This document shows, in pieces, positions 1-5,305 of a stretch of 5,687 bases of DNA. The translations under genes were made by a program, and so were the position numbers. The DNA is from Christensenella sp. UBA5394. GTDB taxonomy: Bacteria > Bacillota > Clostridia > Christensenellales > CAG-138. Under the pieces are notes generated by a model, which worked only from the letters and a program-made list of their open reading frames with translations, was not told where the DNA came from and did not search any database. The number at the start of each line of letters is the position of its first letter. The stretch's first letter is position 1. The stretch is from NCBI GenBank assembly GCA_002409725.1, contig DHOI01000115.1, positions 1 to 5,687 of the forward strand. Direction: 5' to 3'.

Positions 1-55
1 CTAAGGACTTTTTTGACAGTCTGACGGCCCAAGGGGCGGCCGCTTGTTTGAAAAG
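1..55. other. Gene-free left edge with T-tract and short inverted repeat
   Basis: This stretch follows the stop codon of the AI-2E gene and carries no ORF. On the plus strand it holds a T6 tract (11-16), then GACAGTCTGA (15-24), then a short inverted repeat: CGGCC at 25-29 pairs with GGCCG at 38-42 around an 8-nt loop. The T-tract lies on the wrong side of this hairpin to terminate the minus-strand AI-2E gene. It could instead be the U-tract of a terminator for a plus-strand gene ending just left of the window, which is inference. No convincing terminator for the minus-strand operon is visible before the edge. Confidence 0.35.
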
Positions 56-1168
56 TTATTGCCGCTTGCGCTCGAGGCGCTTGTTCACCCATTCGCCAAC
101 GATGGTGTAGCATACGGCCATCAGCGGTACGGAGAGCACGATGCCGCCCAGACCCCAAAGGCCGCCGCCCAGCAGAATGGCGATCAGCACCCAGATGCCG
201 CTGATGCCTACTGCGTTGCCCACCACGCGGGGGTAAACCAGGTTATTGTCGATCTGCTGCACGGCAAGCAAGAGCACCACGAACCACAGCACCAGCGGCG
301 GATCCACAAAGAGAATCAGCAAGCCGCCCACGATGCCGCCGATCCAGGGCCCCACAATGGGCACCACCTGCGTAAAGCCGATGGTTGCGCTGATGAGAAG
401 CGCATAGGGGAAGCCGAAAATGCTCATGGCGATGAAGCACATGGCGCCCAAGAGGAAGCAATCGATGATCATGCCGAAGAAATAGCTGTTGAGCGCGGCG
501 TTGGTGCGGGTGCAAATCGCGAGCACGCGCCGGGCCGCGTTTTCTTCGAGGATGGCGTTAATCAGCCGCCGGGCCTGCATGAGGAACTTTTCTTTATTGA
601 AGAGGGAATAGAGGCTTAAGATAAAGGCGATCAGGGTATTGGCCACCAGGCTGATCACGCTTACGGCCCCCTTCACGGCCGCGCTCGCCGCGTTGGCGAT
701 GATCTCATCCAGCTGGCCGAAGGTGCGCCCAAAGCCGCTGGAGATCATATCCACCACCTCTTGCCGTAGGTTCAGCCGCATCCAGATATCGTCCGCCCAA
801 ACGCGCAAGCTCTGCATATAGCTGTCGAAATTCATCAGGATAGAGGTAATGCTTTCCACCATGCGGGGGATGATCAGCAGCAGCATGGCCGTGATCACCG
901 CGACCACGAATATATAGGCCAGCATCAGGCACACGCCACGCTTGGCCCCGCCATCCTTCCATTTGACAAATACTCTCGTTTCGAGGAAACGCATGGGCAT
1001 GTTCACGATGAAGGCCAGCGCCACGCCCATGAACAGCGGCTGCAGAATGGAGAAAAAATCGGACAGCGCTTGCCGCACGGCGAGCCAATTCTCAAACAGC
1101 TCGTAGAGCAGAACGCCAAAGGCTACCAGCGGCAGGTATTTTTTGGTGTATCTCCAAATGCTTTCCAT
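56..1168 (-). CDS. AI-2E family transporter (UPF0118-type membrane protein)
   Basis: This encodes a 370-residue polytopic inner-membrane protein of the AI-2E transporter family. Members have been linked to autoinducer-2 export or Na+/H+ antiport, but the substrate of most is unknown. About eight hydrophobic segments are visible, near residues 11-26, 38-56, 77-99, 171-190, 229-250, 255-275, 278-303 and 324-355. A long soluble stretch (about 101-168) follows the third, as is usual for the family. Family-typical motifs are VVPIVGPWIGG (268-278), QQIDNNLVYPRVVG (304-317) and the Gly-rich block GGGLWGLGGIVLSVPL (334-349). I chose ATG 1168 over the in-frame ATG at 1219: the longer form would overlap the upstream kinase by 41 bp, adds a polar 17-residue leader and has no good ribosome binding site. 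AAGGAGG at 1184-1190 precedes ATG 1168, with a rather long 15-nt spacing. The gap to the kinase stop is 10 bp, so co-transcription is likely. The family call is firm; the substrate cannot be deduced. Confidence 0.9.
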   Translation of the reverse strand: MESIWRYTKKYLPLVAFGVLLYELFENWLAVRQALSDFFSILQPLFMGVALAFIVNMPMRFLETRVFVKWKDGGAKRGVCLMLAYIFVVAVITAMLLLIIPRMVESITSILMNFDSYMQSLRVWADDIWMRLNLRQEVVDMISSGFGRTFGQLDEIIANAASAAVKGAVSVISLVANTLIAFILSLYSLFNKEKFLMQARRLINAILEENAARRVLAICTRTNAALNSYFFGMIIDCFLLGAMCFIAMSIFGFPYALLISATIGFTQVVPIVGPWIGGIVGGLLILFVDPPLVLWFVVLLLAVQQIDNNLVYPRVVGNAVGISGIWVLIAILLGGGLWGLGGIVLSVPLMAVCYTIVGEWVNKRLERKRQ

Positions 1169-1178
1169 CGTTGAAAGG

Positions 1179-1841
1179 CTATGCCTCCTTCCCGGTTCCC
1201 ATGCGGGCCTTGCCTTCATCCCGCTCGAATTTTTCCGCCAGCAGCCGGGCCGAAAGGTAGGCGCTGATGGCGTCGATGGCCAGGCGGTTCTTGCCGCCCC
1301 GCATGATGGCGATGTCCGCCTGTAAAATATACTTGCTCACGTATTCCTCATACACGGGCTTGACCGTGGAGAGATATTGCGCGCTGATGCTTTCGATGCT
1401 GCGGCCACGCACCTGGATATCCCGCTTGATGCGCCTTAGCAGGCAAATATCCACATCTACATGCATGAACACCTTGAGCACCATTTTTTCGCTGATGCGC
1501 TTATCAAGGAACATATGGATGCCCTCAAGGATCAGCACATCCGGCGGCTGGAGCAACTCGTCCGTATCGGCGCGCTTGTAGCTGGAATAATCATAGGCGT
1601 TGCGGGTGATGGGTTCGCCCCGCTCCAGGGCCTCAAGGTCTTCCAGCAGTTCGTCGAAGTCAAAGATATCAGGCTCGTCGTAATTGATGCGGATACGCTC
1701 CTCAATGGGTAGCTCCAAATGATCGCGGTAGTAGCAATCCAGGCCGATGATGAGGGCGCTGCAGGTGAGGGAATCCCGTATCTCCCGGGCCAGCGTACTC
1801 TTGCCGCTACCACTCGCCCCGCATATGCCGATGATGATCAA
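1179..1841 (-). CDS. udk: Uridine/cytidine kinase, P-loop nucleoside kinase
   Basis: This is a 220-residue cytoplasmic kinase of the uridine kinase family, which phosphorylates uridine and/or cytidine to the monophosphate in pyrimidine salvage. The P-loop GASGSGKS is at residues 8-15. LDCYYRD (34-40) supplies the likely catalytic Asp35. INYDEPDIFDFD (52-63), YDYSSYKR (83-90), the second-strand motif VLILEGIH (102-109), the LID segment with LLRRIKRDIQVRGRS (134-148) and QYLSTVKPVYEEY (155-167) all match the family order and spacing. Length is normal to slightly long, owing to a charged C-terminal tail after about residue 200. Position 88 is Tyr where most uridine kinases have the base-contacting His (in YDxxxHxR), so cytidine may be preferred. 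The start is TTG at 1841: GGGGAGG lies 8 nt upstream, no in-frame ATG is available, and the P-loop begins at residue 8 as expected. A promoter-like TATAAT lies about 50 bp upstream. The AI-2E gene follows in the same direction. Confidence 0.9.
   Translation of the reverse strand: MIIIGICGASGSGKSTLAREIRDSLTCSALIIGLDCYYRDHLELPIEERIRINYDEPDIFDFDELLEDLEALERGEPITRNAYDYSSYKRADTDELLQPPDVLILEGIHMFLDKRISEKMVLKVFMHVDVDICLLRRIKRDIQVRGRSIESISAQYLSTVKPVYEEYVSKYILQADIAIMRGGKNRLAIDAISAYLSARLLAEKFERDEGKARMGTGKEA
1184..1190 (-). promoter_or_regulatory. Ribosome binding site for the AI-2E gene, inside the udk 3' end
   Basis: The minus strand reads AAGGAGG within the last codons of udk, just before its TAG stop. 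It lies 15 nt upstream of ATG 1168, longer than the usual 5-10 nt. No other start codon in the right frame lies between them. It supports the short form of the AI-2E protein and suggests coupling to udk translation. Confidence 0.55.
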
Positions 1842-1849
1842 ACCATATA

Positions 1850-1856
1850 CCTCCCC
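1850..1856 (-). promoter_or_regulatory. Ribosome binding site that fixes the TTG start of udk
   Basis: The minus strand reads GGGGAGG here, 8 nt upstream of TTG 1841. The nearer ATG at 1846 is only 3 nt from this site, is in another frame and meets TGA after one codon, so TTG is the supported start. Confidence 0.75.
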
Positions 1857-1886
1857 GCATGATCTTATATCCGCTTTCTCTACATT

Positions 1887-1892
1887 ATTATA
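1887..1892 (-). promoter_or_regulatory. Predicted -10 box for the udk / AI-2E operon
   Basis: The minus strand carries a consensus TATAAT here. A transcript starting about 7 nt downstream (near 1880) would have a leader of roughly 39 nt that includes the GGGGAGG site. The -35 at 17-bp spacing is weak (TATCCA, three matches to TTGACA), and no TGn extension is present. The box is plausible from its position in the divergent intergenic region, but strength is uncertain. Confidence 0.5.
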
Positions 1893-1975
1893 CCCGCAAA
1901 CCGCGCCGCTGGATAGGGCAAGCTTGCTAAATTATGCTGTTAACGTTTTGTTTCTTTTTTTTGATCCCCTCTTTA

Positions 1976-1984
1976 TGCTATAAT
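1976..1984 (+). promoter_or_regulatory. Extended -10 promoter of the peptidoglycan hydrolase gene
   Basis: TGCTATAAT is a perfect extended -10 element (TGn plus TATAAT, hexamer at 1979-1984). No -35 box is seen at 16-18 bp; the position is a T-run, consistent with extended -10 promoters that do not need one. Only 7 nt separate the hexamer from ATG 1992, which places the expected transcription start on the A of the start codon. Confidence 0.65.
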
Positions 1985-1991
1985 CTATTGC

Positions 1992-3677
1992 ATGAAGCGG
2001 CAGACGAGGGGCGGCTGGTCCGCCATAAAAGAAATATTGCGCGGCGTGACCCGGCGTTCCTTTCTCTCCATCCGGCGCTTTCAAAAGCGGGGCGGGTTCG
2101 GCGGGCTGCTTTCCCGCACCGCTAAGGGCATTAGACGGGGCGATCCACGCACGATTTTCGGCTGCTGCGCTGCGGTGCTGCTGCTGGGCGGTTTGATCTG
2201 GGGCGTCTCCTCGCTTTCGGCCACGGCCGAAGGCGGCGCGGCCGCTTCCGGTGCGCGCTATGCCGCCGCGGCCGGCCAGGACACGAACGTGGTTTCTCTG
2301 GAAAACGCGCTCGCCCAGCAGCAGGCCAACGCATCCCCCCCGCCGACCCCCGTGCCTACGCCCACGCCCATGCTCTTTAGCAAGGGCTACGAGGGCCCGG
2401 AGATCGCCGAAATCCAGCAGCGCTTGATGGATTTGGGCTATATGGATAACGACGAGCCCACCCAGAAATTCGGCTCGCAAACCAAAGAGGCGGTGGAGCT
2501 TTTCCAGCGCAGCCATGAGTTGGCCATCGACGGCTTCGTAGGACAAGCCACCTACGACCTGCTCATGAGCGCCGAGGCCAAGAAATACATGGTGAGCATC
2601 GGTGTGAAGGGCACGGATGTGACCGAGCTGCAAAGCCGCTTGGTCGAGCTCGATTACATGAAAAAGACCACCGGCTACTTCGGCGAGGAGACCGAGGCCG
2701 CCGTGCAAGAATTCCAAAAGCGCAACCATTTGGATGTGGACGGCAAGGTGGGCGAGCAGACCCGTGAAATGCTCTATAGCGAGGACGCCATCCCCAAGTC
2801 CCTCTCCTATGGCGAAAAGAGCGACGACGTACTCAAATATCAAAAGCGTTACTTTAAGCTGGGCTATCTAACCACAGAGCCGGACGGCACCTTTGGCAAG
2901 GATACCGTGGCGGCCACAAAGCTCTTCCAGCAGATCAACGGCCTCATTGTGGACGGCCACATCGGCCCGGCCACACGCTATCTGCTCATGAGCGATAAGG
3001 CCCAGCCCAATGCTCTAACCCTGGGCATGAGCGGCGATACGGTTACCAAAATCCAGAGCAAGCTCAAATCCCTGGGCTATCTTTCCGGCAAGGCTACGGG
3101 CTATTACGGCTCCGCCACGGAGGAGGCTGTAAAGGCCTTCCAATCCCGCAATAAGCTTTCGGCGGATGGCAAGGCGGGCCGCTACACCATCCAGTCCCTA
3201 TTCTCGGATAGCGCCAAGGCCGCGGCTTCAGATTATACGCCAAGCGCGGGCTCGGATTCCGGCTCCGGCAGCGGTGATTCCGGTTCCGGCAGCTCCGGCG
3301 GCTCCGTGAGCAGCGGCGGCAGCCTCAATACCTTCATCGAGGCGGCCCGCAGTAAGCTGGGTAGCAGGTATGTGCGCGGCGGCAAGGGCCCGAACACCTT
3401 CGATTGCTCCGGCTTCGTGTATTGGTGCCTGCGGCAGGCGGGCGTGAGCCAGAAGTACCTCACCAGCTCCGGCTGGAGGAGCACCGGCTACCGGAAGGTC
3501 AGCTCCCTCTCCAGCCTGCAAAAGGGCGATGTGATCGTCTTCAAGGGCCATGTGGCCATCGCCATGGGCGACGGCACCATGATCGACGCCTCCAGCGGCC
3601 AAGGTCAGGTCGTGCACCGCTCCTGCCTTGGAGATTGGAGCAAGCGCAACTTCATCTGCGCCTGGCGCATCTTCTAA
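1992..3677 (+). CDS. Cell-wall hydrolase: PG_binding_1 x4 plus NlpC/P60 endopeptidase
   Basis: This 561-residue envelope protein is predicted to cleave peptide stems of peptidoglycan. Domains in order: a very basic N-terminal region (1-54, 16 Lys/Arg against 2 acidic); one hydrophobic segment (about 55-72), acting as anchor or signal peptide with a possible AxA site at 77-79; a variable stretch; a Pro/Thr linker (116-126); four PG_binding_1 repeats (about 132-405); a Ser/Gly linker (about 419-444); and a C-terminal NlpC/P60 domain (445-561). The catalytic Cys is C472 in FDCSGFVYWCLRQAG and the His is H520 in GDVIVFKGHVAIAMGDG. The third triad position, usually His, is Asp532 in MIDASSG. ATG 1992 was chosen because an in-frame TGA lies at 1962 and no good alternative is seen, although no ribosome binding site precedes it; TTG 2037 and GTG 2046 are less likely alternatives. 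It stands alone, divergent from the kinase operon and convergent with livF. The function class is secure; the exact bond cut is not. Confidence 0.92.
   Translation: MKRQTRGGWSAIKEILRGVTRRSFLSIRRFQKRGGFGGLLSRTAKGIRRGDPRTIFGCCAAVLLLGGLIWGVSSLSATAEGGAAASGARYAAAAGQDTNVVSLENALAQQQANASPPPTPVPTPTPMLFSKGYEGPEIAEIQQRLMDLGYMDNDEPTQKFGSQTKEAVELFQRSHELAIDGFVGQATYDLLMSAEAKKYMVSIGVKGTDVTELQSRLVELDYMKKTTGYFGEETEAAVQEFQKRNHLDVDGKVGEQTREMLYSEDAIPKSLSYGEKSDDVLKYQKRYFKLGYLTTEPDGTFGKDTVAATKLFQQINGLIVDGHIGPATRYLLMSDKAQPNALTLGMSGDTVTKIQSKLKSLGYLSGKATGYYGSATEEAVKAFQSRNKLSADGKAGRYTIQSLFSDSAKAAASDYTPSAGSDSGSGSGDSGSGSSGGSVSSGGSLNTFIEAARSKLGSRYVRGGKGPNTFDCSGFVYWCLRQAGVSQKYLTSSGWRSTGYRKVSSLSSLQKGDVIVFKGHVAIAMGDGTMIDASSGQGQVVHRSCLGDWSKRNFICAWRIF
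2385..3206 (+). repeat. Four tandem PG_binding_1 repeats within the hydrolase gene
   Basis: Four units of about 70 codons are visible in the protein. The LGY/LDY motif recurs at residues 148, 220, 290 and 361, and the (I/V/A)DG motif at about 179, 249, 320 and 391. Each unit also carries the FQ..N/H block of the family. Spacing of 70-72 residues is very regular, but the units are diverged in sequence, so this is an old internal duplication rather than a recent DNA repeat. The domain family binds the cell wall. Confidence 0.85.
3246..3323 (+). repeat. Low-complexity Ser/Gly linker coding tract
   Basis: About 26 codons encode almost only Ser and Gly (residues 419-444), built from repeated TCCGGC/GGCAGC-like units. 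It links the wall-binding repeats to the NlpC/P60 domain. Such tracts can change length by slippage. Confidence 0.7.
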
Positions 3678-3695
3678 AATAATATTTGCCAACGA

Positions 3696-3726
3696 AGCGG
3701 CCCGGCGCAAAATGCGCCGGGCCGCT
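3696..3726. terminator. Hairpin between convergent genes, possible bidirectional terminator
   Basis: A perfect 14-bp stem (3696-3709 with 3713-3726) closes an AAA loop. It lies 18 bp after the hydrolase stop and 26 bp after the livF stop on the other strand. The stem is very GC-rich. Neither side has a clean U-tract: the plus side runs GGTTATGAAT and the minus side TCGTTGGCAAAT. It may terminate weakly in both directions or mark and protect the mRNA 3' ends. Confidence 0.65.
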
Positions 3727-3752
3727 GGTTATGAATATGGAATGTGAACCCT

Positions 3753-4469
3753 TTACTTTGTTTTTCCTAAATACGCCTCGCGCACGCTTTCGTCGTTGAG
3801 TAGCTCTTGGCCGGTGCCGGTGAGGGTCATGTGGCCGGTTTGCAGCACATAACCGCGGTTGGCGATCTTGAGGGCCGCATTGGCGTTCTGCTCGATGAGC
3901 AGCACGGTTACGCCATCCGCGTTGATGCGCTGGATGATGTAGAAGATATCCCGCACGATCAGGGGCGCAAGGCCCAGGCTGGGCTCATCCATCATCATCA
4001 CCTTGGGCCTGGCCATGAGGCCGCGGCCTACTGCCAGCATCTGCTGCTCGCCGCCGGACAGGGTGCCGGCCATCTGCCAATAGCGCTCCTTAAGGCGGGG
4101 GAAGAGCTGAAAAATATACTCCACATCCGCATCGATGCCCTCTTTATCTGTGCGCAGGTATGCGCCGACCTTGAGGTTTTCGAGTACGGTGAGGTTGGGG
4201 AACACGCGGCGGCCTTCCGGCACCAGGGAGATGCCCCGCTGCACGATCTTTTGGGAATCGAAGCCGGAAATTGCTTCGCCGTTGTAGACGATGGAGCCGC
4301 CTGCCATGGGCACCAGGCCCGAGATGGTTTTGAGAGTGGTGGATTTACCCGCGCCATTCGCGCCGATGAGGGTCACGATCTCGCCCTCGTTCACTTCGAA
4401 GGAGATGCCCTTGAGGGCTTCGATGCCGCCGTAATTCACACGGAGGTCTTTTACTTCCAGCATGCTCAT
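3753..4469 (-). CDS. livF: Branched-chain amino acid ABC transporter ATP-binding protein LivF
   Basis: This 238-residue cytoplasmic ATPase is one of the two nucleotide-binding subunits of a high-affinity leucine/isoleucine/valine importer (HAAT family). Walker A is GANGAGKST (36-44), the LivF-type block VPEGRRVFPNLTVLENL spans 83-99, the ABC signature LSGGEQQ is at 137-143, and Walker B is VMMMDEPSLGLAP (157-169). The switch position is Gln194 in LIEQNA rather than His, which is normal for LivF and helps tell it from LivG. Length matches the family. The ATG overlaps the livG stop by 4 bp (ATGA), so translation is probably coupled; upstream purines (GGAAGAAG) give only a weak ribosome binding site. 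An alternative ATG lies two codons in (4463). It is the last gene of the operon. The substrate is inferred from family and could be another hydrophobic amino acid or amide. Confidence 0.95.
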   Translation of the reverse strand: MSMLEVKDLRVNYGGIEALKGISFEVNEGEIVTLIGANGAGKSTTLKTISGLVPMAGGSIVYNGEAISGFDSQKIVQRGISLVPEGRRVFPNLTVLENLKVGAYLRTDKEGIDADVEYIFQLFPRLKERYWQMAGTLSGGEQQMLAVGRGLMARPKVMMMDEPSLGLAPLIVRDIFYIIQRINADGVTVLLIEQNANAALKIANRGYVLQTGHMTLTGTGQELLNDESVREAYLGKTK

Positions 4470-5305
4470 TCTTCTTCCACCCCCAAATACGCGCTGATAA
4501 CAGCGGGATCATCCTGTACCTCGGCGGGCGTGCCCTCGGAGATCTGCTTGCCAAAGTCAATCACGTAGATCCGGTCGGATATCTCCATCACCAGGTTCAT
4601 ATGATGCTCGATCATGAAGACGGTAAGGTGGAAATCATCCCGGATGCGGCGGATGAAGGCTGTCAGCTCGTCTGTCTCCTGGGGGTTCATGCCGGCTGCG
4701 GGCTCATCGAGCAGCAAAAGCTCCGGCTTGGTGGCCAGGGCGCGGGCGATCTCCAGGTGGCGCTGCTTGCCATAAGGCAGGTTGTTGGCGACCTCGTCCT
4801 TCACATCGGCCAGGTCGAGGATGGTGAGCAGGCGCATGCACTCCTCGCGCATGGTTTCTTCCTCTTTGCGGTTGAGGCCGAAGGTGGCGGCAAAGAGGCC
4901 GGCCTTGAGGTTCATATGCTGGGCGATCAGCACATTCTCAAACACCGTGAGGCTTTTGAAGAGGCGGATGTTCTGGAAGGTGCGGGCCACGCCCATCTTG
5001 GTGATCTTATCCGGGGTGTTTTTGACCGTGTGGGTATACTCGCCGTTATGGCCTGCGGCATAGAGCTTTTTCATCTTGCCGTGGGGGAAATCCTCGGCGA
5101 TGACGGTACCCTTGAGGGTAACTCTGCCGTTGGTGGGGGCGTATACGCCGGTGATGACGTTGAAGGCGGTGGTTTTACCGGCGCCGTTGGGGCCGATGAG
5201 GGCTACGATCTCGCCCTTGTTCACATCCATGGTCAGGTCGTTCACGGCCACCACGCCGCCGAACTGCATGGTTATGTTTTCAAGGTGAAGCACGGTTTCA
5301 GGCAT
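4466..5305 (-). CDS. livG: Branched-chain amino acid ABC transporter ATP-binding protein LivG
   Basis: This 279-residue ATPase is the partner of LivF on the cytoplasmic face of the importer. Walker A is GPNGAGKTT (38-46), the Q-loop is ARTFQNIRLF (107-116), the signature is the LivG-type variant LPYGKQRHLEIARAL (176-190), Walker B is LLLLDEPAAGMNP (196-208), and the switch His is H234 in MIEHHMNLVM. Between the Walker A half and the Q-loop, residues about 72-98 form an insertion, rich in charged and aromatic residues, that short LivG proteins such as that of E. coli lack. This accounts for the length of 279 against about 255. I chose ATG 5305, which has AAGGGGG 8 nt upstream and overlaps the livM stop by 8 bp (ATGCCTGA). 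An in-frame GTG at 5329 would add 8 residues but lies deeper inside livM. Tight overlaps on both sides indicate one operon with livM and livF. Confidence 0.95.
   Translation of the reverse strand: MPETVLHLENITMQFGGVVAVNDLTMDVNKGEIVALIGPNGAGKTTAFNVITGVYAPTNGRVTLKGTVIAEDFPHGKMKKLYAAGHNGEYTHTVKNTPDKITKMGVARTFQNIRLFKSLTVFENVLIAQHMNLKAGLFAATFGLNRKEEETMREECMRLLTILDLADVKDEVANNLPYGKQRHLEIARALATKPELLLLDEPAAGMNPQETDELTAFIRRIRDDFHLTVFMIEHHMNLVMEISDRIYVIDFGKQISEGTPAEVQDDPAVISAYLGVEEE

Larger units (their letters stand above)
1842..1991. promoter_or_regulatory. Divergent intergenic promoter region
   Basis: These 150 bp separate the minus-strand kinase operon from the plus-strand hydrolase and are clearly more AT-rich than the flanking genes. 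The region contains a TATAAT facing each way (1887-1892 minus, 1979-1984 plus). It also holds a perfect 10-bp palindrome GCAAGCTTGC (1918-1927), the overlapping small palindromes GTTAAC and AACGTT (1939-1947), and a T-rich run (1946-1962). No riboswitch-like folding or terminator was recognised. Confidence 0.6.

Noticed and set aside
44..619. Open frame of 191 codons on the plus strand, opposite the AI-2E gene
   Set aside because: The product is His/Ala/Gln/Glu-rich without recognisable motifs and lies wholly opposite a transporter with clear family motifs. It is a composition artefact.
1179..1219. Longer AI-2E start at ATG 1219
   Set aside because: It would overlap the kinase by 41 bp, lacks a good ribosome binding site and adds a polar leader foreign to the family. 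ATG 1168 with AAGGAGG upstream is better.
1961..1966. TTGATC as a -35 box for the hydrolase promoter
   Set aside because: It is only 12 bp from the -10 hexamer, too short for sigma-70-type spacing. The extended -10 reading explains the promoter better.
1932..2843. Open frame of 303 codons on the minus strand, antisense to the hydrolase
   Set aside because: Its translation is Ala/Gly/His/Leu-rich with no domain, and it mirrors the GC-rich codons of the well-supported hydrolase. It also crosses the plus-strand promoter. It is a shadow frame.
3246..3323. Ser/Gly tract as a mobile or CRISPR-like repeat
   Set aside because: The repeats are imperfect six-base coding units in frame with a protein linker, with no spacers or flanking signals.
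4078..4080. Search for a missing switch His in LivF (Gln194) as a sign of inactivity
   Set aside because: The E-Q-N form at this place is usual for LivF proteins, so it is not a defect. The codon position given is approximate.
3807..4568. Long plus-strand frame opposite livF (253 codons), with a similar one opposite livG at 4601-5353
   Set aside because: Both are antisense shadows of ABC ATPases with intact Walker and signature motifs. They have no ribosome binding site and no domain of their own.
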